A program made the translations under genes and the position numbers. A stretch of DNA of 64,000 nt. Source: Acidobacteriota bacterium (lineage in GTDB: Bacteria > Acidobacteriota > Blastocatellia > Pyrinomonadales > Pyrinomonadaceae). The DNA is taken from assembly GCA_029781855.1 (NCBI GenBank), contig JAKOVX010000007.1, forward strand, positions 48,001 to 112,000, written 5' to 3'. Numbering within the stretch: position 1 is the first letter of the stretch; the number at the start of each line of letters is the position of its first letter. This document shows positions 26,823 to 36,578 of this stretch, piece after piece. The notes beneath the pieces were generated by a model. It was not told the DNA's origin and searched no databases. It saw only the letters and a list, made by a program, of their open reading frames with translations.

Positions 26823-28019
26823 AAATATCTCCTGCTTGCCATTTTTGCTCTCGTCACCTGTCACCTGTCACTCGTCACCGCATTCGCTCAGATCGCGGTC
26901 AAGGGCGAGACGGTTTGGACGATGGCGGGCGACCCGATCACGAACGGCGTCGTGCTCATCAAGGACGGCAAGATCGAGGCGGTCGGCTCGGCTGACAAGA
27001 TCACCATTCCGGCGAATTACCGCGTCATTTCGGCGAAGGTCGTCACGCCGGGGCTGATCGACGCCCATTCGGTCATCGGGCTCAACGGCTATATGAACCA
27101 GCCGCACGACCAGATGGCGCTTGAGACGAGCGGCCCGATCCAGCCGGAGCTGCGGGCGATCGACGCCTACAACGCCGACGAGATGCTGATCAAGTGGGTC
27201 CGCGAATTCGGCGTCACGACCATTCACACGGGCCATCAGCCCTCGGCGCTCGTTTCCGGGCAGACGATGATCGCCAAAACGTGGGGCAAGGACGTCGACG
27301 AAGCAACGTTAGTTCCGGAGGCGATGATCGCGGTCACCCTCGGCGATAACGCGACCGCAGGTCAAGGCAAATCGCCCGGCACACGTGCCAAGCAGATGGC
27401 GATGCTCCGCGGCGAATTGATCAAGGCGCAGGAGAACGTCAAAAAGAGCGATCCGCCAAAAGACCTCCGCTCGGTCGCGTGGATGAGCGTCATAAAACGC
27501 GAAATTCCGCTCCTGATCAACGCCAATAAGGCACAGGACATCGAGTCGGCACTGCGTTTGGCGAAGGAGTTCAACCTTAAGATCGTGCTCGACGGCGTCA
27601 GCGAAGCGCAGCTCGTTATGGCGGACATAAAGGCGTCGGGCTTTCCGGTTATCGTTCACCCGACGATGGCTCGTGCCGGCGGCGATACCGAATCGCTCTC
27701 GATGGAGGACGCCGCTAAGATCAAGGCTGCCGGAATTCCGGTCGCACTGCAGAGCGGCTACGAGGGCTATGTGCCGAAGACCCGTGTCGTGCTCTACGAA
27801 GCAGCGATGGCGGCACAGAACGGCCTCTCTCAACGTGACGCTCTTGCCCTGATCACGATCGACGCGGCGAAGATCCTTGGGCTCGACAACCGCATCGGCT
27901 CGCTCGCGGTCGGCAAGGACGCCGACATCGCGATGTACGACGGCGACCCGTTCGAGTGGGTCACCCACTGCACCGGCACGATCATTAACGGGCAGGTTGT
28001 GAGCGACGTAGTGAGATAA
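26820..28019 (+). CDS. Exported amidohydrolase-like protein lacking metal ligands
   Basis: 399 residues, clearly the same superfamily as its upstream neighbour and similar in length and domain order, with a signal peptide ending in AFAQ. Every major metal position is changed: GLIDAHSVIG (HxH has become H-S-V, residue 85 Val), LINANKAQD in place of HFHTHRADD, VLDGVSEA in place of VLHHVSEA, and LQSGYEG in place of FHTDDS. It is probably not a hydrolase alone; it may be a partner subunit of the active enzyme. ATG 26820 is chosen; a GTG at 26781 would translate a repeat. The repeat at 26850-26877 encodes LVTCHLSLVT, the core of the signal peptide. Confidence 0.85.
   Translation: MKYLLLAIFALVTCHLSLVTAFAQIAVKGETVWTMAGDPITNGVVLIKDGKIEAVGSADKITIPANYRVISAKVVTPGLIDAHSVIGLNGYMNQPHDQMALETSGPIQPELRAIDAYNADEMLIKWVREFGVTTIHTGHQPSALVSGQTMIAKTWGKDVDEATLVPEAMIAVTLGDNATAGQGKSPGTRAKQMAMLRGELIKAQENVKKSDPPKDLRSVAWMSVIKREIPLLINANKAQDIESALRLAKEFNLKIVLDGVSEAQLVMADIKASGFPVIVHPTMARAGGDTESLSMEDAAKIKAAGIPVALQSGYEGYVPKTRVVLYEAAMAAQNGLSQRDALALITIDAAKILGLDNRIGSLAVGKDADIAMYDGDPFEWVTHCTGTIINGQVVSDVVR
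26850..26877 (+). repeat. Four heptamer repeats encoding part of a signal peptide
   Basis: ctcgtca, cctgtca, cctgtca, ctcgtca in exact sevens, lying inside the coding region of the second amidohydrolase. Confidence 0.7.
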
Positions 28020-28050
28020 TATGGCCACAAAAACTCACAAATTAACAAAG

Positions 28051-28079
28051 GGTCCTGCTAAGTCAGGACCTTTCTTTTT
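28051..28079 (+). terminator. Intrinsic terminator after the amidohydrolase pair
   Basis: Perfect 7-bp stem ggtcctg/caggacc with a 6-base loop, followed by tttcttttt. It lies 31 bases past the stop and closes the amidohydrolase unit. The rest of 28020-28237 has no gene. Confidence 0.85.
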
Positions 28080-28237
28080 CTGCAAAGATCATGGTTTTTC
28101 CGTCAGCGAAAAAAAAGGTGCCCGAAAGCTTCGTCCGACGTTGACAAAATTTCAGTTCGGCTCCATTTTGAACCTTGAATTTACTTCGCCGGATGGTTCG
28201 CCGGCTAAACTTCACGATAGAAACATAAGGTCAAAAT

Positions 28238-30154
28238 ATGAAAACCAGATCCGTGACATTTTTCGCTGTTTTACTTCTTGCAGTGCTTCCAACACTCGTT
28301 CCGGCCCAGGGCCCCGAGCCAGCCGAATGGACGCTGATGTTTTATATGGACTGCGACAATAACCTCGAGGCTCCGCAGCTCGAGGACCTCGAAGAAATGA
28401 TGGCTGTCGGCAGCACCGCCAAGGTCAACCTGATCGCCCTCGTTGACCGCAATCCGAAGGGCGAAAGTCCGGAGGAACGCGGTTACACCAATCGCGGCGT
28501 CGGCGGACTCAAGAACTGGACGACGGCAAAATATCTGGTGATAGAAAAGGGCAAGCTCCGCGAAATGGCCGACTGGGGCGAGGTAAACATGGGCGACCCG
28601 GCAAACCTGAAAAAGTTTCTCGATTCGACCATCGCACAGTTTCCGGCAAAACGGTATGGGCTGATCTTTGGCGACCACGGCGCCGGATGGCCGGGAATCC
28701 TGAGTGATGAGAGTGCCGACGGCGACAGTATCGATATGACCGAGATGCCCGTTGTGCTAAAGGACCTTTCGGCAAAGATCGGCAAACTCGACCTGATCGG
28801 CTTTGACGCGTGTCTGATGGGAAATTTTGAGGTAGCGAGGACGGTCGCCCCATTTGCCAAAACGATGGTCGCCTCCGAAGAACTTGAGCCCGGAAATGGC
28901 TGGAACTATACGCCGCTGATGACTAAGCTCGCCCAAAACCCCGAAATGGACGGTTTTGCCCTCGGTAAGACGATCGTCGATACGTATCGCGACTACTATT
29001 TCGCTCCCGCTGAACGTGATCACAACGGCTACATCACACTGAGTGTCATCGACCTGTCGAAGATAGACGCCCTGGCAAATGCGATCAGTTCGCTCGCGGT
29101 CGCGAACCAGGGCGTTGTCCAATCGGGCGGACGACCGGCGGTCATAAAGGTCGCCCAGGCCAGGGCTCGGGCCGATGAATTCGGCAAAAGCGGTGAGGAC
29201 TCGGCAAATAACTTTGACATCGTAAACTTTGCGGAGAATGTCCGCGGCCAATCACCGGAAACGGCAAAAGCGGCCGATGCGGTCATTGCTGCGGTCAAGG
29301 CCGCCGTCGTTTACAAGGTTATGGGACCCACGCATGCCCGTGCGAACGGCCTCTCGATATATTTCCCGCCGAAAAAGGACATCCTGCTTGGATCGGGCTA
29401 TGACAAAAATCCGTTTTTCAATTCGTTCAGGTGGCCACAGCTACTCGGGCAGGTTTTTGGTTTGCTTAGCGCAGATTCGCAGCCGCCGAAGGTTGAGGAC
29501 GTGGCGACGACCAACAACAATATCGGAAAGGACGATGTTGTTCAGGTGACTGCCAAGGTTGACGCGGACGATGTCGACGAAGCGACCTTTGTCCTCGCCC
29601 GAAATGAAAAGGACCGGTCGATAATTATTGGTGCCGTACCGACGTCTCCTGATGAAAAGGGCATCCTACACGAGACGTGGGACGGCAGCTGGTTTACCAT
29701 CGGCGACGGAAAGAACAGCCAAATATGCCCGATCACCGGATTCGAGGAACTTGAGGAGAGCAAAGATGAGTATGTCGTTGAGGTGCCGGCACAGATCCGG
29801 TACCACGGCGGCAAGGCATGGCGCGATATCACACTCTATTTCCTGTTGGACTTCAAGGACGAGGACGCGCAGGGCAAGTTCGTCTCGGCATACGAATTCG
29901 TCAAGGGCAACCCTCGTGAGATCGATCTAGAGGTGGGTGACGACATTCGGCCTGTCTATGTTGCGGTGGATGATAACGGCAATATGTCCGAGATCGCATC
30001 TGCCGACCCGGCGGACCTGCTTCACATCGGCGAGGACAACGACCTGCTGATCGGTAACGAGGATGTTCCGGCCGGTGAATACTCGGTCGGATTCCTGGTC
30101 ACCGACTATGCGGGAAATACGACCGACAAGTTCGTCGATGTCACGCTCCAGTAG
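28238..30154 (+). CDS. Clostripain-like (C11) exported peptidase
   Basis: 638 residues. A signal peptide (FFAVLLLAVLPTLVPAQ) is followed by WTLMFYMDCDNNLE, typical of the clostripain family, then the catalytic histidine in LIFGDHGAGW (about residue 147) and the catalytic cysteine in LIGFDACLMGNFE (about 190). The C-terminal ~230 residues form beta-rich modules. Clostripain-type enzymes cleave after basic residues, often after self-processing. Likely secreted to degrade proteins. Confidence 0.9.
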   Translation: MKTRSVTFFAVLLLAVLPTLVPAQGPEPAEWTLMFYMDCDNNLEAPQLEDLEEMMAVGSTAKVNLIALVDRNPKGESPEERGYTNRGVGGLKNWTTAKYLVIEKGKLREMADWGEVNMGDPANLKKFLDSTIAQFPAKRYGLIFGDHGAGWPGILSDESADGDSIDMTEMPVVLKDLSAKIGKLDLIGFDACLMGNFEVARTVAPFAKTMVASEELEPGNGWNYTPLMTKLAQNPEMDGFALGKTIVDTYRDYYFAPAERDHNGYITLSVIDLSKIDALANAISSLAVANQGVVQSGGRPAVIKVAQARARADEFGKSGEDSANNFDIVNFAENVRGQSPETAKAADAVIAAVKAAVVYKVMGPTHARANGLSIYFPPKKDILLGSGYDKNPFFNSFRWPQLLGQVFGLLSADSQPPKVEDVATTNNNIGKDDVVQVTAKVDADDVDEATFVLARNEKDRSIIIGAVPTSPDEKGILHETWDGSWFTIGDGKNSQICPITGFEELEESKDEYVVEVPAQIRYHGGKAWRDITLYFLLDFKDEDAQGKFVSAYEFVKGNPREIDLEVGDDIRPVYVAVDDNGNMSEIASADPADLLHIGEDNDLLIGNEDVPAGEYSVGFLVTDYAGNTTDKFVDVTLQ

Positions 30155-30171
30155 ATTGGCGTTGCAAGACG

Positions 30172-30186
30172 CGGTGGCGGCCACCG
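30172..30186 (+). terminator. Weak hairpin after the C11 peptidase gene
   Basis: cggtgg/ccaccg with a 3-base loop followed by agatcttttc; a possible but weak terminator. Confidence 0.35.
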
Positions 30187-30282
30187 AGATCTTTTCATCT
30201 CAGAATTAGTTCGAATATTCGCAAAAAAGATGAAAATTGTGGTCATCAAAATGTTAGTAGTCAGAACGTTTAGGAGAACAAT

Positions 30283-30795
30283 ATGGACGTAATCAAATCC
30301 TTATTCGACCTTGTTGCCGATCTGCGACCGTCGACGATCGAATTCGTCACCAGTGGCGGCGCAGAGGCGACCGGTGGCGAAGCGGTCACGGCAGGTGTGA
30401 CAGTTCAGGGCATTCAGCTAAAGGACAATCGTATCGGCAAGACAAAGTGGCTTACGTTTTGGGGTGCTGGAGCCGGCGTCGGGCTCGGAACACCGATCGG
30501 CGGCAGCATGAGTACGCCGGACTTTCCTTCGTTCGGTAGTAAGGTCCTTCGCGGGTCGACGAGTTGGGGCACGCTCGAGCTGACCGACCTGATCGGAGGC
30601 CTCGGCCAGATCTGGGCGTTCGGCGCGGGAGCGGGGGCAGGTGTAAGCGGATCGCTCATTTTCTTCAATTCGATGGTACCGCCCCCACTGCCGCCGGTCG
30701 TTTTCAAGGCCGCTCTGTGGGTCGAAGGCATCACGATAGCCAGCCCGGGCATCGGCTGCATGGGCTACGCGGGGATCTGGACGCTCGAGGACTGA
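30283..30795 (+). CDS. Hypothetical Gly-rich protein
   Basis: 170 residues without a signal peptide, rich in Gly (FWGAGAGVGLGTPIGGSMST; AFGAGAGAGVSG), ending GCMGYAGIWTLED. A good ribosome-binding site (taggagaac) precedes the ATG, so it is likely translated. No family recognised; the Gly repeats suggest a small beta barrel or membrane-active protein, which is a guess. Confidence 0.6.
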   Translation: MDVIKSLFDLVADLRPSTIEFVTSGGAEATGGEAVTAGVTVQGIQLKDNRIGKTKWLTFWGAGAGVGLGTPIGGSMSTPDFPSFGSKVLRGSTSWGTLELTDLIGGLGQIWAFGAGAGAGVSGSLIFFNSMVPPPLPPVVFKAALWVEGITIASPGIGCMGYAGIWTLED

Positions 30796-31013
30796 CCGCA
30801 AAGTTTCGTTGGGCATTCACCGGCTTCAGCCAAATGTTAGGCTAAAGCTGGAATTCAAGTCATGTCGCTGTTAACGCTCTTACGAGCGCGGCCACTGATG
30901 CTTGGCAACTCCCGGACGCAAGCAAAATGTTCCCGCGTCAACAATTCCTTACCAAATCCATTCCGATGTGATATTTTGTGCCTATCACGCTTGGAAAACG
31001 TGATCTTCCGCTT

Positions 31014-33428
31014 ATGAAATACTCTCGCAGAACTGCGTTTCTTTTCCTCACGATCGCTCTACTACTGTCCGCCGTGCAAACGGTTGCCGCCAAGGACACC
31101 TGGACCGAGGTCCGGTCGAAGAATTTCCTGCTGGTCGGGAACGCTTCGGAAAAGGACATCCGCAAGGTTGCCACGCGGCTCGAACAGTTTCGCGAGTCGT
31201 TCAGGCTGCTCTTCGCCAAGGTCAAGCTCTCGTCCTCGATCCCGACAAACGTTATCGTTTTTAAGAACGAAGGTGCGTACAAGAATTTCAAACCGAAGCG
31301 TGCCGACGGCAAGATCGACAATTTCATTGCCGGCTACTTTCAGCCGGGAGAGGACGTCAACTACATTACGCTTTCGATGGAGGGCGAGGATAGACAAACG
31401 TTCGCCGTCATCTTTCACGAATACGTCCATTCGATCCTCAACACAAATTTCGGCAAATCGACGATACCGCCGTGGTTCAACGAGGGTCTGGCGGAATATT
31501 ATTCAACGCTTGAGGTTGTCGACGGGCAAAAGATCAAACTCGGCCTGCCGTTGAGCAGTCATCTTTCACTCCTGCAGGAACAGAGGCTGATTCCGCTCTC
31601 GCAGCTATTTGCCATCACAAACTTTCAGCTTCATCAGCAAGGCGACCATTCGCGAAATATCTTCTACGCCGAATCGTGGGCGCTGATACATTACCTGACG
31701 CACACCGACAAGGCCGACGAGCTAAACACTTTCTTCAACGCAATTATAAGAGGCACAGCTCCGGAGAAAGCTTTCCAGGACGTTTTCAAAACGACCTACG
31801 ACAAGATGGAGGGCGAGCTGCGAAAGTATGTGGCGAAGAGCACGTTCAACTACTCAGAACTAACTCTTAAGAACAAGATGACGGTCGATTCGGACATGAC
31901 CGCGACACAGATCGATGACGCCGACAGCAACGCCTACCTCGGCGACCTGCTTTATCACACGAACCGGGCGGATGACGCCGAGCCCTACCTGACAAACGCC
32001 CTTGCCGCCAAACCTGCGTCAAGCATGGCGAATACGGCGATGGGAATGGTCAAATTCAAGCAGCGGAAGTTCGCCGACGCGAGAAAATATCTCGAGACCG
32101 CGATCGCCGACGACGGCAAGAGCTACATTGCCTTTTACCGATACGCTTATCTGTTGAGCCGCGAGGGTCAGGACGAGTTCGGTATGATCGGTCCCCCGCC
32201 GACCGAATCGGTCGAGAAAATGAGAGCCGCCTTGGCGAAAGCCATCGAGCTGAATCCGTCGTTCACCGAGAGTTATGAGTTGCTCGCGTTCATTGATCTT
32301 GTCTCGCAATCGCACCTCGACGAGGCGGTCGACGGCCTTATGACCGCCCTAAAGTACCAGCCGGGCAACCAGCGTTACGCATTGCGGATCGCGGAGATCT
32401 ACTCCTCGCAGAACAAGCTCGCCGATGCCGAGACGATCGCCAAAAAGATCTCCGAGACCACCGACGATGCCTCGACGAAAAGCCGTGCCGAAAGCCTGCT
32501 AAATAATATTTCGCAGCGGCGAATGTATGAAACGCAGGTCGAGGAACAGCGTAAGGCTACTGCTGAGCGGTTGGAGCGTGCCCAATCCGGAAACAATCAA
32601 TGGGGCGACCCTGTCGATCCAAATGATCCGGACGGACTGATCCGCTCGATCAACGAAGCCTTGCGTAGGCCTGCACCTGAGGAAAAACGTGTTGTCGGGG
32701 TGATCCAAAAGATCGATTGCCGCCAGCGGCCGCTCGCCTACACCGTCAAAACGCCGGTCGAGACTTTCACGCTGACGTCTGTCGATTTTCAGGCTCTCGA
32801 TGTCGGGGCATACGCCGCCGGAGCCGACCAGGCACAGATCGGATGTGAAGAGAACATCTCGCGGTTCAACGCTGTCATCACCTACAAGCCTCAATCACAG
32901 GCGAAAAGTTTGTCTCGCGGCGAGTTGGTCGCGGTCGAATTCGTCCCGGCGAACTTTCGCTTCTTGGACGCTCCGCCGCCGAGGCTTGTAAAGCGGAGCG
33001 AGGAGGATTTCAACGGTTCGTCGGTCACCGGGACAATGATGGAACCGCCGCCCGGCCGTACCGAAGAAGAAACCGCTATGCGCCGCCGGATGATGATGCA
33101 AGGTATCCGGAACGCCCTGCCGAAACCGGCCGCAGGGCAGAAGCAGGATATCGGATTCCTGGACAAAGTCGAATGTTCGAATAAAGGAATTTTCTTTGTG
33201 ATCCGCACGACCGCGAAGACCTATCGGCTGCTGAATTCGTCACCGCAGTCGCTCCGTATTGGGGTCTTTTCGCCCGACCTGGCAGGAATGCAGTTTGGCT
33301 GTACGGTCAAGCCGATCGACGTGCCGGCGGTGTTCAATTACGTGGTCAAACCGGACGCCAAACTCAAATCCGACGGCGAGATCGTCGCCCTAACCTTCGT
33401 CCCGAAGGGATTTACGCTCGAACAATAA
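31014..33428 (+). CDS. Exported DUF1570-type metallopeptidase with TPR repeats
   Basis: 804 residues. Signal peptide (AFLFLTIALLLSAVQTVAA), then a gluzincin-like domain with HEYVHSILN (HExxH) and the downstream Glu in WFNEGLAEYYS, then TPR-type helical repeats (residues about 300-510), and a C-terminal half with two related beta modules (VVGVIQKIDCRQRPLAYTVK and DIGFLDKVECSNKGIFFVI). The family (DUF1570, peptidase MA-like) is poorly characterised; zinc protease activity is likely from the motif. ATG 31014 chosen for the signal peptide. Confidence 0.82.
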   Translation: MKYSRRTAFLFLTIALLLSAVQTVAAKDTWTEVRSKNFLLVGNASEKDIRKVATRLEQFRESFRLLFAKVKLSSSIPTNVIVFKNEGAYKNFKPKRADGKIDNFIAGYFQPGEDVNYITLSMEGEDRQTFAVIFHEYVHSILNTNFGKSTIPPWFNEGLAEYYSTLEVVDGQKIKLGLPLSSHLSLLQEQRLIPLSQLFAITNFQLHQQGDHSRNIFYAESWALIHYLTHTDKADELNTFFNAIIRGTAPEKAFQDVFKTTYDKMEGELRKYVAKSTFNYSELTLKNKMTVDSDMTATQIDDADSNAYLGDLLYHTNRADDAEPYLTNALAAKPASSMANTAMGMVKFKQRKFADARKYLETAIADDGKSYIAFYRYAYLLSREGQDEFGMIGPPPTESVEKMRAALAKAIELNPSFTESYELLAFIDLVSQSHLDEAVDGLMTALKYQPGNQRYALRIAEIYSSQNKLADAETIAKKISETTDDASTKSRAESLLNNISQRRMYETQVEEQRKATAERLERAQSGNNQWGDPVDPNDPDGLIRSINEALRRPAPEEKRVVGVIQKIDCRQRPLAYTVKTPVETFTLTSVDFQALDVGAYAAGADQAQIGCEENISRFNAVITYKPQSQAKSLSRGELVAVEFVPANFRFLDAPPPRLVKRSEEDFNGSSVTGTMMEPPPGRTEEETAMRRRMMMQGIRNALPKPAAGQKQDIGFLDKVECSNKGIFFVIRTTAKTYRLLNSSPQSLRIGVFSPDLAGMQFGCTVKPIDVPAVFNYVVKPDAKLKSDGEIVALTFVPKGFTLEQ

Positions 33429-33445
33429 GGTCCTCTCGGATTCGG

Positions 33446-33829
33446 CTACTTCGCTTCGTCGATCATTTTGATCGTGCTTGTCTCGACCTCTTTGGCGATT
33501 TCCTTTAGCTCCTCGCTATCCGATAGAGATGCGAGCATCTCGCCGGGCTCGATCATGCCGAGTTTGGTCTCGCCCTTTTCGGTGTAGACCGAGATGCGGC
33601 ACGGCAACGCCATATTAAGACGCATGTCCGTCGAAAGGACCTTGGACGCCTGAGCGGGATTACAAACCTCGAAAACCTTGCACTCCTCGACAAAATCAAT
33701 TCCCTTGCCCCGTAGCGTCGCCCCGAGATCGTGTACGTGCAGGACGCCAAAACCGTTATTTTTGACCGCAGCGTCAAGGTCAGCCGCGGCCGACTCAAAA
33801 GATTTGGTGCTATCTACAATGTAATACAT
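33446..33829 (-). CDS. DUF302-family protein
   Basis: 127 residues (MYYIVDSTKSFESAAADL...). ECKVFEVCNPAQASKVLSTD and NMALPCRISVYTEKGETKLG match the DUF302 pattern. The domain is found in small proteins of unclear role. ATG 33829 has GAGGATAA upstream. It faces the DUF1570 gene convergently. Confidence 0.8.
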   Translation of the reverse strand: MYYIVDSTKSFESAAADLDAAVKNNGFGVLHVHDLGATLRGKGIDFVEECKVFEVCNPAQASKVLSTDMRLNMALPCRISVYTEKGETKLGMIEPGEMLASLSDSEELKEIAKEVETSTIKMIDEAK

Positions 33830-34033
33830 ATTTATCCTCGATAGCTCCAGTTTACACCTCCGGAGGCACAATAGCATCGGATCGCGACGGTCGACGATCC
33901 AACCGAACATGGCCATGAACGAAATTTACCAATTCCGACGGTGTATAAGGGCGGATTGCTTTCGCGGTTGGCCCGTCGCTGTGTTAATCTTTTCGGCGTT
34001 ATCTCCCGATAAACTCAACGGAAAAATAAATAT

Positions 34034-35563
34034 ATGCTCGCAACATTTCTCTTGCCGTTCTTTCTCTTTTTTCAGGGTGCCCCGCCGCAAATGATGCCGA
34101 CGCCGAAGCCGACGGAAGCCGCAAAACCGGCGGAAACACCAAAGCCCGCCGAGATCAAGGAAGAGCCACCCTCGGTCACGAAACACTCAATTAAGATAGG
34201 TGCTAAACAGATCAATTACACGGTCACGACCGGCTTTGTGAACCTCAAGAATGCCGTCTCGGGCGATACTGAGGCACGCATTTTCTACATGGCGTACACA
34301 ATGGACAATGCCCCGGCAGGGCGTCCGTTGATGTTCTCGTTCAATGGCGGGCCGGGATCCGCGAGCGTCTGGCTCCATTTGGGTGCTCTCGGCCCACGAC
34401 GGATAAAGATGCTCGATAACGGTATGCTGCCGCCTCCGCCGTACGAAATGGAGGACAATCAGTCGACCTGGCTGGCGGACACGGACCTCGTGTTCATCGA
34501 CCCGGTCGGAACGGGCTATTCGCGGGCCGCAAAACCGGATCTGGCGAGCAAATTCTTCGGCGTTAACGGCGATATCGAATCTGTCGGGCAATTTATCCGC
34601 GTCTACCTCGGCCGCAGCGAGCGTTGGATGTCACCGCTCTTTTTGGTCGGTGAGTCATATGGCACGACGCGGGCTTCGGGGCTGTCGAACTGGCTCTTCG
34701 ACCACGGCATCGCGCTAAATGGGATCGTACTGATCTCAACCGTGATGAATTTTGAGACGATCCGCTTCGCGAATAACAACGATCTTCCGCTCGTCCTGAT
34801 GCTGCCAAGTTACGCGACGACCGCGTGGTATCACAAACGGCTCTCTCCCGCGATGCAGGCAAAGTCAGTCGAGCAAATTGCGCAGGAGGCACGTCAATTT
34901 GCCGCTAACGAATATATGCCGGCAATGCTGCGGATCAGCGATCTCTCCGCGGCTGAACAGAACGCATTGGCCGAAAAATTCAGCTCGCTGACCGGGCTCA
35001 GCAAGGATTATGTGATCAGGGCAAATTTTCGCGTAGATCTCGACCGATATATGAAAGAGCTACTTCGATCTGATCGCCGCACTTCCGGACGTCTTGACAG
35101 CCGTTTTACGGGAATCGACCGCGACGCCGCCGGCGAAGGCCCGGACGGCGACCCGAGCATGAACGCCATCCGCCCGCCTTACACCGCGGCATTCAATCAA
35201 TACGTCCGCACCGAACTCGGCTACAAGACCGACACCGAATATTACATTCTCGGCGGCGGCATCACGAGCCCTTGGAATTGGAACGTTTCGAACGGCTACG
35301 CTGACACGAGCATCCCGATGAAGGACGCGATGGCGAAGAATCCGTATATGAAGATCATGATCGCATGCGGCTACTACGACATGGCGACGCCGTTTTACGC
35401 TGCAGAATACACCGTGTCGGCGATGAACCTCGACCCGAGCCTGAAGAAGAACATTTCGTTCGACTATTACGAGGCCGGGCACATGATGTACATCGAGAAA
35501 AACTCGCTCAAAAAGCTTCACGACGATGCTGCGGGATTTATTGCGAACGCGGTGCGTAAGTGA
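34034..35563 (+). CDS. Serine carboxypeptidase (S10 family)
   Basis: 509 residues. A short signal (LATFLLPFFLFFQG) and a Pro/Lys-rich linker precede the alpha/beta-hydrolase core. Signatures: FNGGPGSASVW (oxyanion region), the Ser nucleophile in VGESYGTTRA, the Asp in CGYYDMATPF and the His in YEAGHMMY. S10 enzymes remove C-terminal residues from peptides, usually at acid pH. Likely periplasmic or secreted. It stands alone, with its own upstream gap. Confidence 0.9.
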   Translation: MLATFLLPFFLFFQGAPPQMMPTPKPTEAAKPAETPKPAEIKEEPPSVTKHSIKIGAKQINYTVTTGFVNLKNAVSGDTEARIFYMAYTMDNAPAGRPLMFSFNGGPGSASVWLHLGALGPRRIKMLDNGMLPPPPYEMEDNQSTWLADTDLVFIDPVGTGYSRAAKPDLASKFFGVNGDIESVGQFIRVYLGRSERWMSPLFLVGESYGTTRASGLSNWLFDHGIALNGIVLISTVMNFETIRFANNNDLPLVLMLPSYATTAWYHKRLSPAMQAKSVEQIAQEARQFAANEYMPAMLRISDLSAAEQNALAEKFSSLTGLSKDYVIRANFRVDLDRYMKELLRSDRRTSGRLDSRFTGIDRDAAGEGPDGDPSMNAIRPPYTAAFNQYVRTELGYKTDTEYYILGGGITSPWNWNVSNGYADTSIPMKDAMAKNPYMKIMIACGYYDMATPFYAAEYTVSAMNLDPSLKKNISFDYYEAGHMMYIEKNSLKKLHDDAAGFIANAVRK

Positions 35564-35635
35564 ACAGGTTTGTTCATAGCGTTTTCCGGCTCAAATTGCC
35601 ATGATGAAGAATTCCTAGTGGAGAAATATAACTAA

Positions 35636-36124
35636 ATGAGATCATTTTTACGTTTGACTGCCATCGCCGCAGTCATTTTGTCGATCGGCATGACGGCCGC
35701 ATCGGCACAAAAAACTAGGCCGAAAGCGGCTGCTTCCAAAACGCCGGATTATGCCATCACGTCGATCGAGGTGATGTCCTACAGCTCGACGACGGGTAAG
35801 CTTGAAAACGTTTTCCCTGAGGGCGGCGAGCCCAAGTCGTTCTTTAACGACCTCGATACTTCACTTTTTATATGGGTTTTCGTCCAGGGCGAAAAAGGTA
35901 CGTTTGAGGCCGGACGAATGGCGAATGTTGTGGTGACCGCGGGCAAAAAGGTGGTCGCGTCCAGGAACGTGCAGATCGGGATCCCGAACGAGGACGGGTT
36001 CTATATCGTCCCGGTTTTCGTATACGGCCCGCTCTGCAGCGAGGTGACGATCACCGCGAAACTGACCGGACAGAAGACGTCCACGCCGACAACCGTCAAA
36101 GTGCCTTTTCTTTGCGGCGAGTGA
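35636..36124 (+). CDS. Hypothetical exported protein
   Basis: 162 residues with a signal peptide (ITAIAAVILSIGMTAASAQ pattern) and a beta-rich mature domain (AITSIEVMSYSSTTGK; EVTITAKLTGQKTSTP). Two Cys near the C-terminus (LCSE, FLCGE) could form a disulfide. No family recognised. Convergent with the DUF3574-like gene six bases on. Confidence 0.65.
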   Translation: MRSFLRLTAIAAVILSIGMTAASAQKTRPKAAASKTPDYAITSIEVMSYSSTTGKLENVFPEGGEPKSFFNDLDTSLFIWVFVQGEKGTFEAGRMANVVVTAGKKVVASRNVQIGIPNEDGFYIVPVFVYGPLCSEVTITAKLTGQKTSTPTTVKVPFLCGE

Positions 36125-36130
36125 CCCGGA

Positions 36131-36574
36131 CTAGAAGCTGACCCTGACCGCGCTCGGGTAGTCAAACCTGAGCACGGATTCCTGTCTGAATTTCTTAACG
36201 TAGGCACGGCGGATCTCCTCGATCTTGCGGCGGCCGGCAGTGCGTTTTCGGGCAGGGTAAAAGAAAAGCAGAACCTCGCTCGGTTCCCTATCGATAGTGC
36301 CGTTCGCTTCGCGATATTGTCCCGTCGCCTTTAGGATCGTAAAACCGTCCGGAAACCGCGGCGTTACGACCTCCGCAAGAAATTTGTCCCATTCGTCTTC
36401 CGTGACCATCCCGCCGCCCGGGATCGAACGGCCGAAATATAATTCTGTGCGGTAATAGCTGTCGGCTAAGGTCGTAGAATAAGAGAGCTGCGTCGTCTCG
36501 AATGTCATCGCAGCCGACGGCAAGGAAATTACGCCCGATAGTATCAGAGCCGCAATTGCTAGCTTTATCTTCAT
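36131..36574 (-). CDS. DUF3574-family exported protein
   Basis: 147 residues with a signal peptide ending SAAM. SYYRTELYFGRSIPGGGMVT, EWDKFLAEVVTPRFPDGFTI and the ending resemble DUF3574. Function of the family unknown. Follows mogA by four bases and probably shares its transcript. Confidence 0.75.
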   Translation of the reverse strand: MKIKLAIAALILSGVISLPSAAMTFETTQLSYSTTLADSYYRTELYFGRSIPGGGMVTEDEWDKFLAEVVTPRFPDGFTILKATGQYREANGTIDREPSEVLLFFYPARKRTAGRRKIEEIRRAYVKKFRQESVLRFDYPSAVRVSF

Positions 36575-36578
36575 ATCG

